From CAVROT01 sp963722905 (GTDB taxonomy: Bacteria > Pseudomonadota > Alphaproteobacteria > Rhodobacterales > Rhodobacteraceae), in contig CAVROT010000001.1 of assembly GCA_963722905.1 (NCBI GenBank), positions 1 to 64,000 of the forward strand: a stretch of DNA of 64,000 nucleotides, given 5' to 3'. This document shows, one piece after another, positions 1-8,012 of this stretch. Position numbers and translations under genes: made by a program. Each line of letters begins with the position of its first letter. The first letter of the stretch is position 1. The notes under the pieces are model-generated. The model saw nothing but the letters and a program-made list of their open reading frames with translations, was not told the origin of the DNA and ran no database searches.

Positions 1-1
1 G

Positions 2-73
2 TGCTGCAAGGGAGGATTGAACTCCCGACCTCGTCATTACCAATGACGCGCTCTACCACTGAGCTACTGCAGC
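2..73 (-). tRNA. tRNA-Thr (anticodon GGT)
   Basis: Read on the minus strand the sequence folds as a cloverleaf. A 7-bp acceptor stem pairs GCTGCAG with TTGCAGC (one G-U pair). There is a normal D arm, an anticodon stem CGTCA/TGACG around the loop TTGGTAA, and a T arm with the TTCAATC loop. The loop gives anticodon GGT, threonine. The 3' end lies at the window edge, so whether CCA is encoded cannot be seen beyond the first C. It is transcribed leftward, away from the murA operon. Confidence 0.95.
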
Positions 74-163
74 ATCGGGCGCGTGGATAGACGCGATGGT
101 CCCGTGTGGCAAGCCGTTTCGCGTGCGCTGGACGGCTGCCGGGCGCTGCGCTAAGACCTCGCG

Positions 164-343
164 ATGAAGCGCCGGGATACAGATGCGACGTCCGCGGCGG
201 GCCCAGTTCCGCGGCGCAGCGGGGACGCCGCCGGGTCCGACCGGCTGAAGGCCGCGCTGAAGGCCAACATCGCGCGACGCAAGGTGCAGGCCCGCGCCCG
301 CCGGGACGTGTCGTGCCCCGCGCGGCCGGTGCCGAAACCGTGA
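164..343 (+). CDS. small basic protein upstream of murA (59 aa)
   Basis: An ATG opens a 59-codon frame that ends 12 bases before the murA start. The C-terminal half is strongly basic and helix-prone (DRLKAALKANIARRK, then QARARRD). From memory, small arginine/lysine-rich proteins of this kind with an 'RLKAAL..N..RRKAQARAR' core often precede murA in Rhodobacteraceae, so I take it as real although it is short. The product would be cytoplasmic. No function is known to me; the charge suggests nucleic-acid or ribosome contact, but that is only inference. Its stop overlaps the AAGGGA stretch that probably serves as the murA ribosome binding site, which suggests co-transcription. Confidence 0.55.
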   Translation: MKRRDTDATSAAGPVPRRSGDAAGSDRLKAALKANIARRKVQARARRDVSCPARPVPKP

Positions 344-355
344 AGGGATAGCCAG

Positions 356-1624
356 GTGGATTCCATCCTCGTGACGGGCGGCCATGAATTGCGGGGCGAG
401 ATCGCGATCTCCGGCGCCAAGAACACCTGTCTCAAGCTGATGGCGGCGGCGCTTTTGTCCGACGAACCCCTGACGCTGACCAACGTGCCGCGGCTCTCCG
501 ACATCGGCACGATGGGCGCGCTGCTCCAGTCGCTGGGCTGCGAGGTGGCGATGCTGTCGGGCGGGCGCGTCATGGCGCTGAGCGCCGCGGGCGTGCGCGA
601 CGTGCGCGCGGATTACGAGATCGTGCGCAAGCTGCGCGCGTCGTTCAACGTGCTGGGGCCGATGCTGGCGCGGCAGGGGCGGGCGGTGGTGTCGCTGCCG
701 GGCGGATGTGCCATCGGTGCGCGTCAGGTCGACCTGCACCTGATGGCGCTGGAACGCCTGGGCGCCACGCTGGAGCTGCGCGACGGCTACGTGCACGCCG
801 ACGCGGGCGCTGGCCTGACGGGCGCCGTGATCGAGTTCCCCATGGTCACCGTCGGCGGCACCGAAAACGCCCTGACCGCCGCCACGCTGGCCCGCGGCAC
901 GACCGTCATCCGGAACGCCGCGCGCGAGCCCGACACCGTGGATCTCTGCCGCTGCCTGACCGCGATGGGCGCGCGGATCGACGGCGCGGGAACATCCGAG
1001 ATCACGATCGACGGCGTCGACCGGCTGCACGGCGCCACGCACGAGGTGATCCCGGACCGGATCGAAATGGGGACGTTCATGGTCGCCCCCGCCATCTGCG
1101 GCGGCGAGGTGGAACTGCTGGGCGGCCGGATGGACCTCGTCGCCGCCGCGGCCGAGAAGCTGGACGCCGCCGGCGTGGACATCACCCCGACGGACCGGGG
1201 CCTGCGGGTCGCGCGCAACGGCAACGGCATCCGCGCCGTGGACGTGACGACGGCGCCGTTCCCGGGCTTTCCCACCGACCTGCAGGCGCAGATGATGGCG
1301 CTGATGTGCACCGCGCAGGGGCAGAGCACGCTGACCGAGACGATCTTCGAGAACCGGTTCATGCACGCGCCCGAACTGGCGCGGATGGGGGCCCGAATCG
1401 ACGTGCAGGGCAACCGCGCGACCGTCACCGGGGTCGAGCGGCTGCGCGGCGCGCCGGTCATGGCGACCGACCTGCGTGCCTCTGTCTCGCTGATCCTCGC
1501 GGGGCTCGCCGCCGAGGGCGAGACGCTGGTCAGCCGGGTCTACCACCTCGACCGGGGGTACGAGCGGATCGAGCAGAAGCTGGGCGCCGTCGGTGCCCGC
1601 ATCGAACGGGTCGCCGCCGCATGA
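356..1624 (+). CDS. murA: UDP-N-acetylglucosamine 1-carboxyvinyltransferase MurA
   Basis: This 422-residue cytoplasmic enzyme transfers enolpyruvate from PEP to UDP-GlcNAc, the first committed step of peptidoglycan synthesis and the fosfomycin target. Length and sequence match the EPSP-synthase-like fold throughout. Lys22-Asn23 (GAKN) of the active site are present, and the catalytic cysteine is Cys118 in SLPGGCAIGARQVDLH. A Cys here rather than Asp predicts fosfomycin sensitivity at the target level. The start is GTG at 356, preceded by an AAGGGA ribosome binding site about 8 bases upstream. Its TGA stop overlaps the ATG of the next gene (ATGA), so the two are translationally coupled. Confidence 0.97.
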   Translation: MDSILVTGGHELRGEIAISGAKNTCLKLMAAALLSDEPLTLTNVPRLSDIGTMGALLQSLGCEVAMLSGGRVMALSAAGVRDVRADYEIVRKLRASFNVLGPMLARQGRAVVSLPGGCAIGARQVDLHLMALERLGATLELRDGYVHADAGAGLTGAVIEFPMVTVGGTENALTAATLARGTTVIRNAAREPDTVDLCRCLTAMGARIDGAGTSEITIDGVDRLHGATHEVIPDRIEMGTFMVAPAICGGEVELLGGRMDLVAAAAEKLDAAGVDITPTDRGLRVARNGNGIRAVDVTTAPFPGFPTDLQAQMMALMCTAQGQSTLTETIFENRFMHAPELARMGARIDVQGNRATVTGVERLRGAPVMATDLRASVSLILAGLAAEGETLVSRVYHLDRGYERIEQKLGAVGARIERVAAA

Positions 1625-2079
1625 GCGACGCCCGCTTCGCCGACGGGGGCGAGGGCCCGCTGCGTCTGCGCGCCCTCGCCCCCGAGGATCTGACGGTGAT
1701 CTCGGCGCTGGCGCAGGACGCCGTGTTCCCGATGGGAGAGATGACATGGCAGCGCCGCCAGCGCCGCTTCGGCCTGCTGCTGAACCGCTACCGCCATGAG
1801 GATCGCCGCGCACAGCCCGAGCGGGTGCAGTCCGTGCTGTCGGTCGAGGACGTGATGGCGGTGCGCACGCAGGGGATCGACCGCACCCAGGCCGATACCG
1901 TGGTGTCACTGCTGGCGGTCGAGTTCTCGCCGGGACCAGACGGCACCGGCACGCTGCAGCTGATCCTCGCGGGCGACGGCGCCGTCGCGCTGGACGTCGA
2001 GACGCTGGAGGTCGCGCTTCGCGACGTGACGCGGCCCTACCTCGCCCTCTCGGGCCGCGCGCCGCGCCACGACGTCTGA
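1621..2079 (+). CDS. DUF2948 family protein
   Basis: A 152-residue cytoplasmic protein with no signal peptide or membrane segment. The N-terminal stretch LRLRALAPEDLTVISALAQDAV, the middle WQRRQRRFGLLLNRYR.E and the later LSVEDV motif match the DUF2948 family, which in Rhodobacterales sits between murA and hisD. Its function is unknown. It overlaps murA by 4 bases (ATGA) and hisD by 1 base (TGATG). The conserved neighbourhood suggests a housekeeping role rather than accessory cargo. Assignment rests on the order and on motif recall; no biochemical role should be inferred. Confidence 0.85.
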   Translation: MSDARFADGGEGPLRLRALAPEDLTVISALAQDAVFPMGEMTWQRRQRRFGLLLNRYRHEDRRAQPERVQSVLSVEDVMAVRTQGIDRTQADTVVSLLAVEFSPGPDGTGTLQLILAGDGAVALDVETLEVALRDVTRPYLALSGRAPRHDV

Positions 2080-3407
2080 TGCCGGTCCGCCTGTCGACCG
2101 ACGCGCCCGGGTTCGTGGACGCGTTCTCCGCCTTCCTGTCGCGGAACCGCGAGGACGCGCCCGACGTGGACGACGCCGTGGCGGCCATCATCGCCCGCGT
2201 CCGGGCCGAGGGCGACGCCGCCGTCATCGACCTGACCCGCCGCTTCGACCGGATCACGCTGACGCCGGGCACGCTGCGGCTCTCCCCGGCCGAGATCGAC
2301 GCCGGGTGCGCCCGCGTCGGCCCCGAGGACCGTGCCGCGCTGGACCTCGCCGCCGACCGGATCCGTGCATATCACGAACGCCAGCTGCCAGCCGACGCGG
2401 AATGGACCGACGACACCGGTGCCGTGCTGGGATGGCGCTGGGGGCCGGTGGCGTCGGCTGGTCTGTATGTCCCGGGCGGTCAGGCGTCCTATCCGTCGTC
2501 GGTGCTGATGAACGCCATCCCCGCCCGCGTCGCCGGCGTCGCGCGGCTCGCGATCTGCGTGCCGACGCCGGACGGCGTCCTCAATCCGCTGGTGGCGATG
2601 GCCGCCCGCCTGGCCGGCATTGACGAGATCTACCGCATCGGCGGCGCGCAGGCGATTGCGGCGCTGGCCTACGGCACCGCCACGATCCCGCCCGTGGACA
2701 AGATCACCGGCCCCGGCAACGCCTGGGTCGCGGCGGCCAAGCGGCGGGTCTTCGGCCGGGTGGGGATCGACATGATCGCCGGCCCGTCCGAGGTCCTCGT
2801 CATCGCCGACGCCGACAACGATCCCGACTGGATCGCGCTGGACCTTCTGGCGCAGGCCGAGCACGACGAGAGCGCGCAGTCGATCCTGATCACCGACGAC
2901 GCCGCCTTCGGCGACACGGTCGCCGTCGCCGTCGCGGCCCGGCTGGAAACGCTGGAGCGCCGCGCCGTCGCCGGCGCCGCCTGGCGCGACAACGGCGCCG
3001 TCGTCGTCGTCCGCGACCTGGCCGAGGCCGCGGCCCTGGCCGACCGGATCGCGCCCGAGCACCTGGAGCTGTGCGTCGGAGACCCCGAGGCGCTGGCCGC
3101 GCGGATCCGGCACGCCGGCGCGATCTTCCTGGGGCGCTGGACGCCAGAGGCCGTGGGCGACTACGTGGGCGGCCCCAACCACGTGCTGCCGACGTCGCGC
3201 ACCGCGCGCTTTTCCTCCGGGCTGTCGGTGCTGGACTTCATGAAGCGCACGACGACGGCCCGCATGACGCAGGCCGCGCTGGGCGCCGTCGGCCCGGCGG
3301 CCGTGCGGCTGGCGGCGGCCGAGGGGCTGGGCGCCCACGGCGCATCCGTCACCGCCCGGCTGGACCGGCTGGCCGGGCTGGAACGCCCGGACGGTGACAG
3401 AGGCTGA
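2079..3407 (+). CDS. hisD: histidinol dehydrogenase HisD
   Basis: A 442-residue zinc enzyme that oxidises L-histidinol to L-histidine in two NAD-dependent steps, the end of histidine synthesis. Family signatures run in order: GLYVPGGQASYPSSVLM, CVPTPDG, IYRIGGAQAIAALAYGT, KITGPGNAWV, GPSEVLVIAD, LAQAEHDESAQ (zinc and catalytic region), APEHLEL and GGPNHVLPTS. Length is typical. The ATG overlaps the preceding stop (TGATG). A paralogue of the same superfamily lies at 23133-24461; this copy, inside the housekeeping operon, is the likely histidine biosynthetic enzyme. In related genomes an UPF0262 gene and a low-molecular-weight phosphatase gene commonly follow hisD; here there are only 145 non-coding bases before infA. 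Confidence 0.96.
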   Translation: MPVRLSTDAPGFVDAFSAFLSRNREDAPDVDDAVAAIIARVRAEGDAAVIDLTRRFDRITLTPGTLRLSPAEIDAGCARVGPEDRAALDLAADRIRAYHERQLPADAEWTDDTGAVLGWRWGPVASAGLYVPGGQASYPSSVLMNAIPARVAGVARLAICVPTPDGVLNPLVAMAARLAGIDEIYRIGGAQAIAALAYGTATIPPVDKITGPGNAWVAAAKRRVFGRVGIDMIAGPSEVLVIADADNDPDWIALDLLAQAEHDESAQSILITDDAAFGDTVAVAVAARLETLERRAVAGAAWRDNGAVVVVRDLAEAAALADRIAPEHLELCVGDPEALAARIRHAGAIFLGRWTPEAVGDYVGGPNHVLPTSRTARFSSGLSVLDFMKRTTTARMTQAALGAVGPAAVRLAAAEGLGAHGASVTARLDRLAGLERPDGDRG

Positions 3408-3552
3408 CCGACGCGCCTCATCCGGCGCGCGTCGCGGACGACCCGGACGATCACATGGTGGCCCGCCGCACTTGTTAACGCTTGAATTGCACGGCGATCC
3501 GATCCATCTACAGCGGCGCCCGCGGAATGGCGGGTGCCAGACAGGAGCGATC

Positions 3553-3771
3553 ATGGCCAAGGAAGAACTGCTCGAATTTCCGGGCGTCGTGAAGGAACTG
3601 CTGCCGAACGCGACGTTCAAGGTCGAGCTGGAGAACGGCCATGAGATCATCGCGCATACGGCTGGCAAGATGCGCAAGAACCGCATCCGGGTCCTCGCGG
3701 GCGACAAGGTGCAGGTCGAGATGACGCCCTACGACCTGACCAAGGGACGCATCAACTATCGCTTCAAGTAG
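3553..3771 (+). CDS. infA: translation initiation factor IF-1
   Basis: A 72-residue single S1/OB-fold protein that binds the ribosomal A site with IF-2 and IF-3 during initiation. The whole protein is canonical: MAKEELLEFPGVVKELLPN, FKVELENGHEIIAHTAGKMR, and the C-terminal MTPYDLTKGRINYRFK. The chosen ATG is preceded by an ACAGGAGCG ribosome binding site; longer in-frame extensions upstream are not conserved. The 145-base spacer before it contains a TTGTTAAC/TTGAAT stretch that could carry an independent promoter, as expected for infA. maf follows 30 bases downstream on the same strand. Confidence 0.97.
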   Translation: MAKEELLEFPGVVKELLPNATFKVELENGHEIIAHTAGKMRKNRIRVLAGDKVQVEMTPYDLTKGRINYRFK

Positions 3772-3801
3772 CCCGGCGCCGCGGCGCGGTCCGGCGTCGA
3801 C

Positions 3802-4368
3802 ATGCGGCTGATCCTCGGATCGGGTTCGCCCCGCCGGCTGGAGCTCTTGTCGCAGCTGGGTCTCGTGCCCGATGCCGTCCGCGCGCCCGACATCGACGAG
3901 ACGCCGCGCCCGGCCGAGCTTCCCAAACCCTACGCGGAACGGATGGCGCGCGAGAAGGCCGCGGCCCTTGGCGCCGCTTCGGACGAGGTCGTGCTCTGCG
4001 CCGACACGACTGTCGCCGTCGGACGGCGCATCCTCGGCAAGCCGCGTGACGAAACGGAGGCAGCGACATTCCTGAAGCTGCTGTCGGGGCGCCGTCATCG
4101 CGTTGTCACGGCCATAACCGTCGCCACGTCGCAGCATACACGGCACCGCAGCGTGACAAGCACGGTGCGGTTCAAAGTCCTGTCCGATGCCGAATCGGCG
4201 GGCTACCTGGCTACGGGGGACTGGCGGGACAAGGCAGGCGGCTACGCCATCCAGGGACCGGCGGCGGCGTTCATCCCGTGGATCCAGGGGTCGTTCACCG
4301 CCATCGTCGGCCTGCCGCTGCATGAGACGGCGATGCTGCTGGCCGCGACCGGCTACCTGCCGCGATGA
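3802..4368 (+). CDS. maf: Maf family nucleotide pyrophosphatase
   Basis: A 188-residue cytoplasmic house-cleaning pyrophosphatase that hydrolyses non-canonical or modified nucleoside triphosphates (Maf/YhdE/YceF family). The N-terminal signature LILGSGSPRRLELLSQLG with the SxSPRR nucleotide-binding motif is intact, followed by KPYAERMAREKA, VLCADTTVAVG and the C-terminal GDWRDKAGGYAIQGPAA. Family length is about 190-200 residues, so it is complete. It lies between infA and the RNase E/G gene, the usual Rhodobacteraceae order, and its stop overlaps the next start by 4 bases (ATGA). The sequence does not separate the dTTP/UTP subgroup from the m7GTP subgroup with certainty. Confidence 0.93.
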   Translation: MRLILGSGSPRRLELLSQLGLVPDAVRAPDIDETPRPAELPKPYAERMAREKAAALGAASDEVVLCADTTVAVGRRILGKPRDETEAATFLKLLSGRRHRVVTAITVATSQHTRHRSVTSTVRFKVLSDAESAGYLATGDWRDKAGGYAIQGPAAAFIPWIQGSFTAIVGLPLHETAMLLAATGYLPR

Positions 4369-5411
4369 AGGGCACGACCGTCATCCTCGACCGCATCGCG
4401 GGCCGCATGGTCGCAGCGCGGCTGGTCGACGGCGCGCTGGACGATCTGCTGGTGGCGCCGCCGGACGGTTGGCCGGTGACCGGCGCCATCCACCGCGCTG
4501 TCGTGGACCGACCGATGAAGGGGCAGGGGGGCGTGACCGTGCGCCTCGACCAGGGGAACGGCTTCCTGCGGCAGGCCAAGGGTCTGCGGCCGGGGCAGGG
4601 CGTGCTTGTGCAGGTCACCGGCCACGCCGAGCCGTGCAAGGCGGTGCCGGTGACCGCGCGCCTCCTCTTCCGGTCCCGCTATGCCATAGTGACCCCAGGG
4701 GCGCCCGGCATCAACGTCGCGCGCGCCATCGCCGACGAGGCCCGGCGGGTCGAGCTGCTGACGCTCGCCCATGACGTCGCCGGGGACCTGGGCGATGCCG
4801 GCCTTATCCTGCGCTCGGCCACCGAGGCGGCATCCGACGACGAGATATCGGACGACATCGTGCAGGCCCTGGAACTGGCGCGGGGCGTCATGCAGGACGA
4901 TGGCGAAGGTCCGGCGCTGCTGGTCGACGGTCCCGATCCGCACACGGCCGCCTGGCGCGATTGGCCCGCGCCCGACGCGCTGGTGACGGCACCCGGTGGG
5001 CTGGAGGCGCATGGCGTGGACGCGATGATCGACGCGCTGGGACAGGCCCGCGTCGATCTGCCCGGCGGCGCGTGGATATCGGTGGAGCCGACGTCGGCCC
5101 TGGTCGCCGTGGACGTCAACACCGGTTCGGATTCCAGTCTTGCCGCCGGTCTGAAGGCCAACCTCGCCGCCGCGCGCGCCCTGCCCCGCGCCCTGCGCCT
5201 GCGGGGCCTGGGCGGTCAGGTGACCGTCGACGCCGCGCCGATGCCCAAGAAGGACCGCCGCGTATTCGAGCAGGTCCTGCGCGCGGCTCTCAAGGCAGAC
5301 CCCGTCGATACCGTGATGGCCGGCTGGACGCCGCTGGGCTGCTACGAGTTGCAACGCCGACGGGACCGCATCCCGCTGCCGCTCTGCCTCGCCGGGCTCG
5401 CGCGGGGATAG
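4365..5411 (+). CDS. short ribonuclease E/G family protein
   Basis: A 348-residue protein related to the catalytic part of RNase E/G, which cleaves single-stranded RNA endonucleolytically. Visible family features are the S1-like segment (GGVTVRLDQGNGFLRQAKGLRPGQ), the 5'-sensor/RNase H-like part (FRSRYAIVTPGAPGINVARAI), and the DNase I-like motif VAVDVNTGSD containing the metal-binding aspartate. It ends soon after LGCYELQRRRDR and lacks the CPxC zinc-link and the long C-terminal scaffold of RNase E. Short forms of this kind are the norm beside maf and yacG in alphaproteobacteria. It starts inside the maf stop (ATGA overlap). Activity is inferred from the family. Confidence 0.88.
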   Translation: MKGTTVILDRIAGRMVAARLVDGALDDLLVAPPDGWPVTGAIHRAVVDRPMKGQGGVTVRLDQGNGFLRQAKGLRPGQGVLVQVTGHAEPCKAVPVTARLLFRSRYAIVTPGAPGINVARAIADEARRVELLTLAHDVAGDLGDAGLILRSATEAASDDEISDDIVQALELARGVMQDDGEGPALLVDGPDPHTAAWRDWPAPDALVTAPGGLEAHGVDAMIDALGQARVDLPGGAWISVEPTSALVAVDVNTGSDSSLAAGLKANLAAARALPRALRLRGLGGQVTVDAAPMPKKDRRVFEQVLRAALKADPVDTVMAGWTPLGCYELQRRRDRIPLPLCLAGLARG

Positions 5412-5476
5412 GGCGTCGCCGCCTTGACTTGGGGGCCGGGTCAACCGATCTCACGCCCTGCAGCACGGAGACCGTC

Positions 5477-5677
5477 ATGCCCTGCCCGATCTGTCACCAC
5501 GCCACTTCGCACGAGTTCCGGCCATTCTGCTCGCGCCGCTGCGCCGACGTCGATCTGGGAAACTGGATGACCGGCGCCTATGTCCTGCCCGGCACTGACA
5601 CGGATCTACCGTCTGGGGAGCCGTCCGACGACGCCGACGCCGCCGTCGACGCCACCGGGCCCGGTATCCGCCACTGA
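5477..5677 (+). CDS. yacG: DNA gyrase inhibitor YacG (zinc-binding)
   Basis: A 66-residue protein with one zinc site formed by Cys3, Cys6, Cys18 and Cys22 (MPCPIC, then RPFCSRRC), followed by the conserved ADVDLGNW. The YacG family binds GyrB and inhibits gyrase in E. coli. The C-terminal third is acidic and low in conservation (ASP/Asp-rich), as usual for the family. It lies 65 bases after the RNase E/G gene on the same strand and ends the housekeeping operon. tRNA-Phe follows about 90 bases later. Confidence 0.92.
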   Translation: MPCPICHHATSHEFRPFCSRRCADVDLGNWMTGAYVLPGTDTDLPSGEPSDDADAAVDATGPGIRH

Positions 5678-5769
5678 ATTGTCGCCCCCGCCACTGGACA
5701 GCCGCCCGGCCCGCGTCTAAACCCGCGCCACTCCGGGACCCGGCCCTCCACGCCGACCGTCCCGCCCGG

Positions 5770-5844
5770 GCCCGGGTAGCTCAGGGGTAGAGCAGCGGAT
5801 TGAAAATCCGCGTGTCGGTGGTTCAAATCCGCCCCCGGGCACCA
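5770..5844 (+). tRNA. tRNA-Phe (anticodon GAA), probable island attachment site
   Basis: A complete cloverleaf with acceptor stem GCCCGGG/CCCGGGC, anticodon stem GCGGA/TCCGC around the loop TTGAAAA (anticodon GAA), T loop TTCAAATC, and an encoded CCA end. A tyrosine recombinase gene starts about 350 bases downstream in the same direction, and IS-rich accessory DNA follows. tRNA 3' ends are classical integration sites, so this is the likely attB/attL of the island. I searched by eye for a second copy of the 3' end in the window and did not find one. Confidence 0.97.
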
Positions 5845-5971
5845 CGAAAAAACCTTTCCGCCTGCCCCGACCCCCGCGCCTGTTGGTTATAAATTCAAAC
5901 TCGGCCAAGAATCTGCTGCATTGTGTCGCAAGAAACCGCGACTATTCTCGCAGCATATGAAAGGCTGACCC

Positions 5972-6144
5972 ATGACCCGCCGCCCTCCCATGACCGCTGC
6001 CGAGGCCCGCTAGAATATCGTCGCGATGCGCCGCGACACCGACCCCCGCGCCATGCGCCGGCTGTTGACCCTCGCGCTCGGCCGCTCGGCAACCTCGGCG
6101 ACGAGGCCCGCGAGATCTACGCCGCCGCGCTGGGCGCCCGCTGA
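5972..6144 (+). pseudogene. broken small ORF preceding the integrase
   Basis: An ATG at 5972 opens a frame that meets TAG at 6011-6013, where a CAG would continue it. The same frame goes on as NIVAMRRDTDPRAMRRLLTL. About 55 codons in, one missing base near 6085 shifts the sense frame, after which LGNLGDEAREIYAAALGAR and a TGA at 6142-6144 read cleanly. With those two changes undone, a protein of about 57 residues would result. Its position directly before a tyrosine recombinase and its size suggest an excisionase-like or control protein, but I do not recognise the family. The reconstruction is inferred from reading frames only. Confidence 0.4.
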
Positions 6145-6196
6145 TGGCCTCGTCTTACGAGCGCGCCGCCTCGCCCTGACCCTCGCCGCCCCGCGC

Positions 6197-7507
6197 GTGA
6201 CCTGCGACCGCGGCCGTTGGTATTGGGTCAAGCGGGTGCCGGCCCGGTTCCGCGGCGTCGTCCTCGGCCGCGATGGCCAGCCGGTGACGCAGGTCCGGCA
6301 AGCCCTGCACACCGATTCCCGCACCGAGGCCCTGCGCCGCGCCGCGCAGGTCGAGCGCGAGCGGATGGCCGAATGGGAGGCCCTGGCCGCCGGCGACGGC
6401 GCGGCGGCCCATCGTCACTATGCGGCCGCCGTCGAATTGGCCGCCGCGCGCGGCTTTCCCTATATTCCCCTGTCGGACCTCGCGTCGGGCGACCTCGAGA
6501 CGCTGGTCAAGCGACTGCTGTCGCTGTCCCGCGACGGCGACGTCGACCTCGCGTCGCCGGCCGCCGCGGCGGCGGTCATGGGCACCGTCCCCGTCGTCCT
6601 CCCCGACCTGCGCGGCGCGTGGGAGGAATATCGCGACCGGACCGCCCCCGATCGGGCGTTGAAATCGGCGGCGCAGGAACGTCGGTGGCGCAAGCTGCGC
6701 GAGACCATGGTCGCCGGCTGGGAGTCCGCGATGGTCGAGAAGGGGCACGCCCCCGACGTCCCGGTCGACAAGATCACCCGCGCCATGGCCCTCGACTATC
6801 GCGACGCCTGGGCGACCCGCATCGCCGCCGGCCTGACCCCCGATTCCGAGAACAAGCATATCGGCGGCCTCTCGGCGATCCTGACCGGATGGTGTCGCCT
6901 GCGCGCCGTGACCCTCCCCAACCCCTTCGCCGCCCTGCGCTTCAAGTCGCAACCGCGCGACGCCGTCCCGCCATTCAGCCGCGCCTGGGTCCGCGACCGG
7001 ATCGCCGCCCCCGGCGCCCTCGACGCCCTGATCGACGAGGCCGCCGACGTGTTCCTCGTCATGGTCAACACCGGCGCCCGCCCGTCGGAGGTGACGGACG
7101 CGCCCCTGTCCGACTGGCACCTCGACGCGCCTATCCCATACCTGTCGGTCGCGCAGCACGGCCGCGAGGTGAAGGTCGCCCATACCGTCCGAGACCTGCC
7201 CCTGCTGGGCGTGTCCCTCGAGGCGGCGACGCGGATCGTGGCGCGCGGCGGGTCCGGGCGATATTTCCAGAAGGCCGATAGCTGGTCGGGCTACATCGGC
7301 AAGGCCCTGCGCCGCGCGGGCCTGATGGAATCGCCCCGGCACGTTCCCTATTCGATGCGGCATTATGTCGAGGATGCGTTGCAAGAAGCGGGCGCGGATG
7401 ACCGCTATCGCGCCGACATCCTCGGCCAGAAGTACGAGCGCCCGCGCTACGGGTCGGGCGGCGCCCTGCGCGGTCGGCGGGACATGCTGGCCCGCATCGC
7501 CTTGTGA
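6197..7507 (+). CDS. tyrosine-type site-specific recombinase (integrase)
   Basis: A 436-residue protein (from a GTG at 6197; the frame is open back to 6014 and an ATG at 6026 exists) that should cut and rejoin DNA at att sites. The N-terminal part (VTCDRGRWYWVKRVPARF) resembles the arm-binding domain of phage-type integrases. The catalytic domain shows box I NTGARPSEV with the arginine at 7079-7081, box II as PYSMRHYVEDAL with its arginine at 7358-7360, where the usual first His is Tyr, and a C-terminal tyrosine within KYERPRYGSG. All key residues are present, so it may be active. It points away from tRNA-Phe. The region before 6197 contains the remains of another small frame, which is why I prefer the later start. 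Confidence 0.82.
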   Translation: MTCDRGRWYWVKRVPARFRGVVLGRDGQPVTQVRQALHTDSRTEALRRAAQVERERMAEWEALAAGDGAAAHRHYAAAVELAAARGFPYIPLSDLASGDLETLVKRLLSLSRDGDVDLASPAAAAAVMGTVPVVLPDLRGAWEEYRDRTAPDRALKSAAQERRWRKLRETMVAGWESAMVEKGHAPDVPVDKITRAMALDYRDAWATRIAAGLTPDSENKHIGGLSAILTGWCRLRAVTLPNPFAALRFKSQPRDAVPPFSRAWVRDRIAAPGALDALIDEAADVFLVMVNTGARPSEVTDAPLSDWHLDAPIPYLSVAQHGREVKVAHTVRDLPLLGVSLEAATRIVARGGSGRYFQKADSWSGYIGKALRRAGLMESPRHVPYSMRHYVEDALQEAGADDRYRADILGQKYERPRYGSGGALRGRRDMLARIAL

Positions 7508-7561
7508 CGCACTGCTCCCCCGCCCTCGCGGCCTTCACCGCATGCCCCCTGCCGCTGACCA

Positions 7562-7908
7562 TCATCGACGGCGACACCTTGCGTCGAGGGTCGTATACCG
7601 CCGCACGGCATCGTAACCACCCTCGTAACCCAAAGCCTGAAGTGCCTCGAAAGCCCGGATCAGGGTCAGTCGATCGCGCTTCGGTTTGCGCGCGTCCTCT
7701 GTCAGTATCCCATCGAGCTTATCCCGCCAGGGGCCGATCTTCGGCTGAGGCTGACGCGGCGCTCATAGGGCAACCCGGTCGCGCCGGACCTGATCACCTT
7801 GCGCACGGTGTTCCGCGACACCCGCAGGTCACGGCAGATCTGCTTGATCGATCTCCCGTCCTGAAAAAATGTCCGGCGGATCTTCGCGATTGTCTCCACG
7901 ATCAACAT
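7562..7908 (-). pseudogene. IS21 family transposase IstA, 5' fragment with frameshift
   Basis: The start reads MLIVETIAKIRRTFFQDGRS, then IKQICRDLRVSRNTVRKVIRSGAT, the helix-turn-helix of IS21-type IstA proteins. After LPYERRV (near 7745) one missing base moves the frame, and homology continues in the next frame as QPKIGPWRDKLDGIL, PKRDRLTLIRAFEALQALGY and EGGYDAVRRY before ending abruptly near 7585. A full IstA is around 500 residues, so about four fifths is missing, along with all of istB. Upstream of the start (about 7955-8012) lie paired GTCACTTTC and GGGTCAGTTTTCC motifs typical of IS21 ends. That end is joined to an IS3 remnant, so the IS21 copy probably inserted into it. Confidence 0.75.
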
Positions 7909-8012
7909 CCCGAACCCTCCTCACGAATGGCTTCGGGCGCATCATGGCAACCATTCTGGGGGGGGTCACTTTCGGACGCCGATTGCCCCGCTACGGGGTC
8001 AGTTTTCCACGC

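Noticed and set aside
53..2272. Very long minus-strand open frame opposite murA and hisD (and similar antisense frames along the whole window)
   Set aside because: Composition is arginine/proline/glycine-rich with no family motif; long antisense frames are expected opposite real genes at about 70% GC.
5790..5844. Second copy of the tRNA-Phe 3' end as right att site within the window
   Set aside because: No convincing repeat of the tRNA end was found by reading through to 64 kb.
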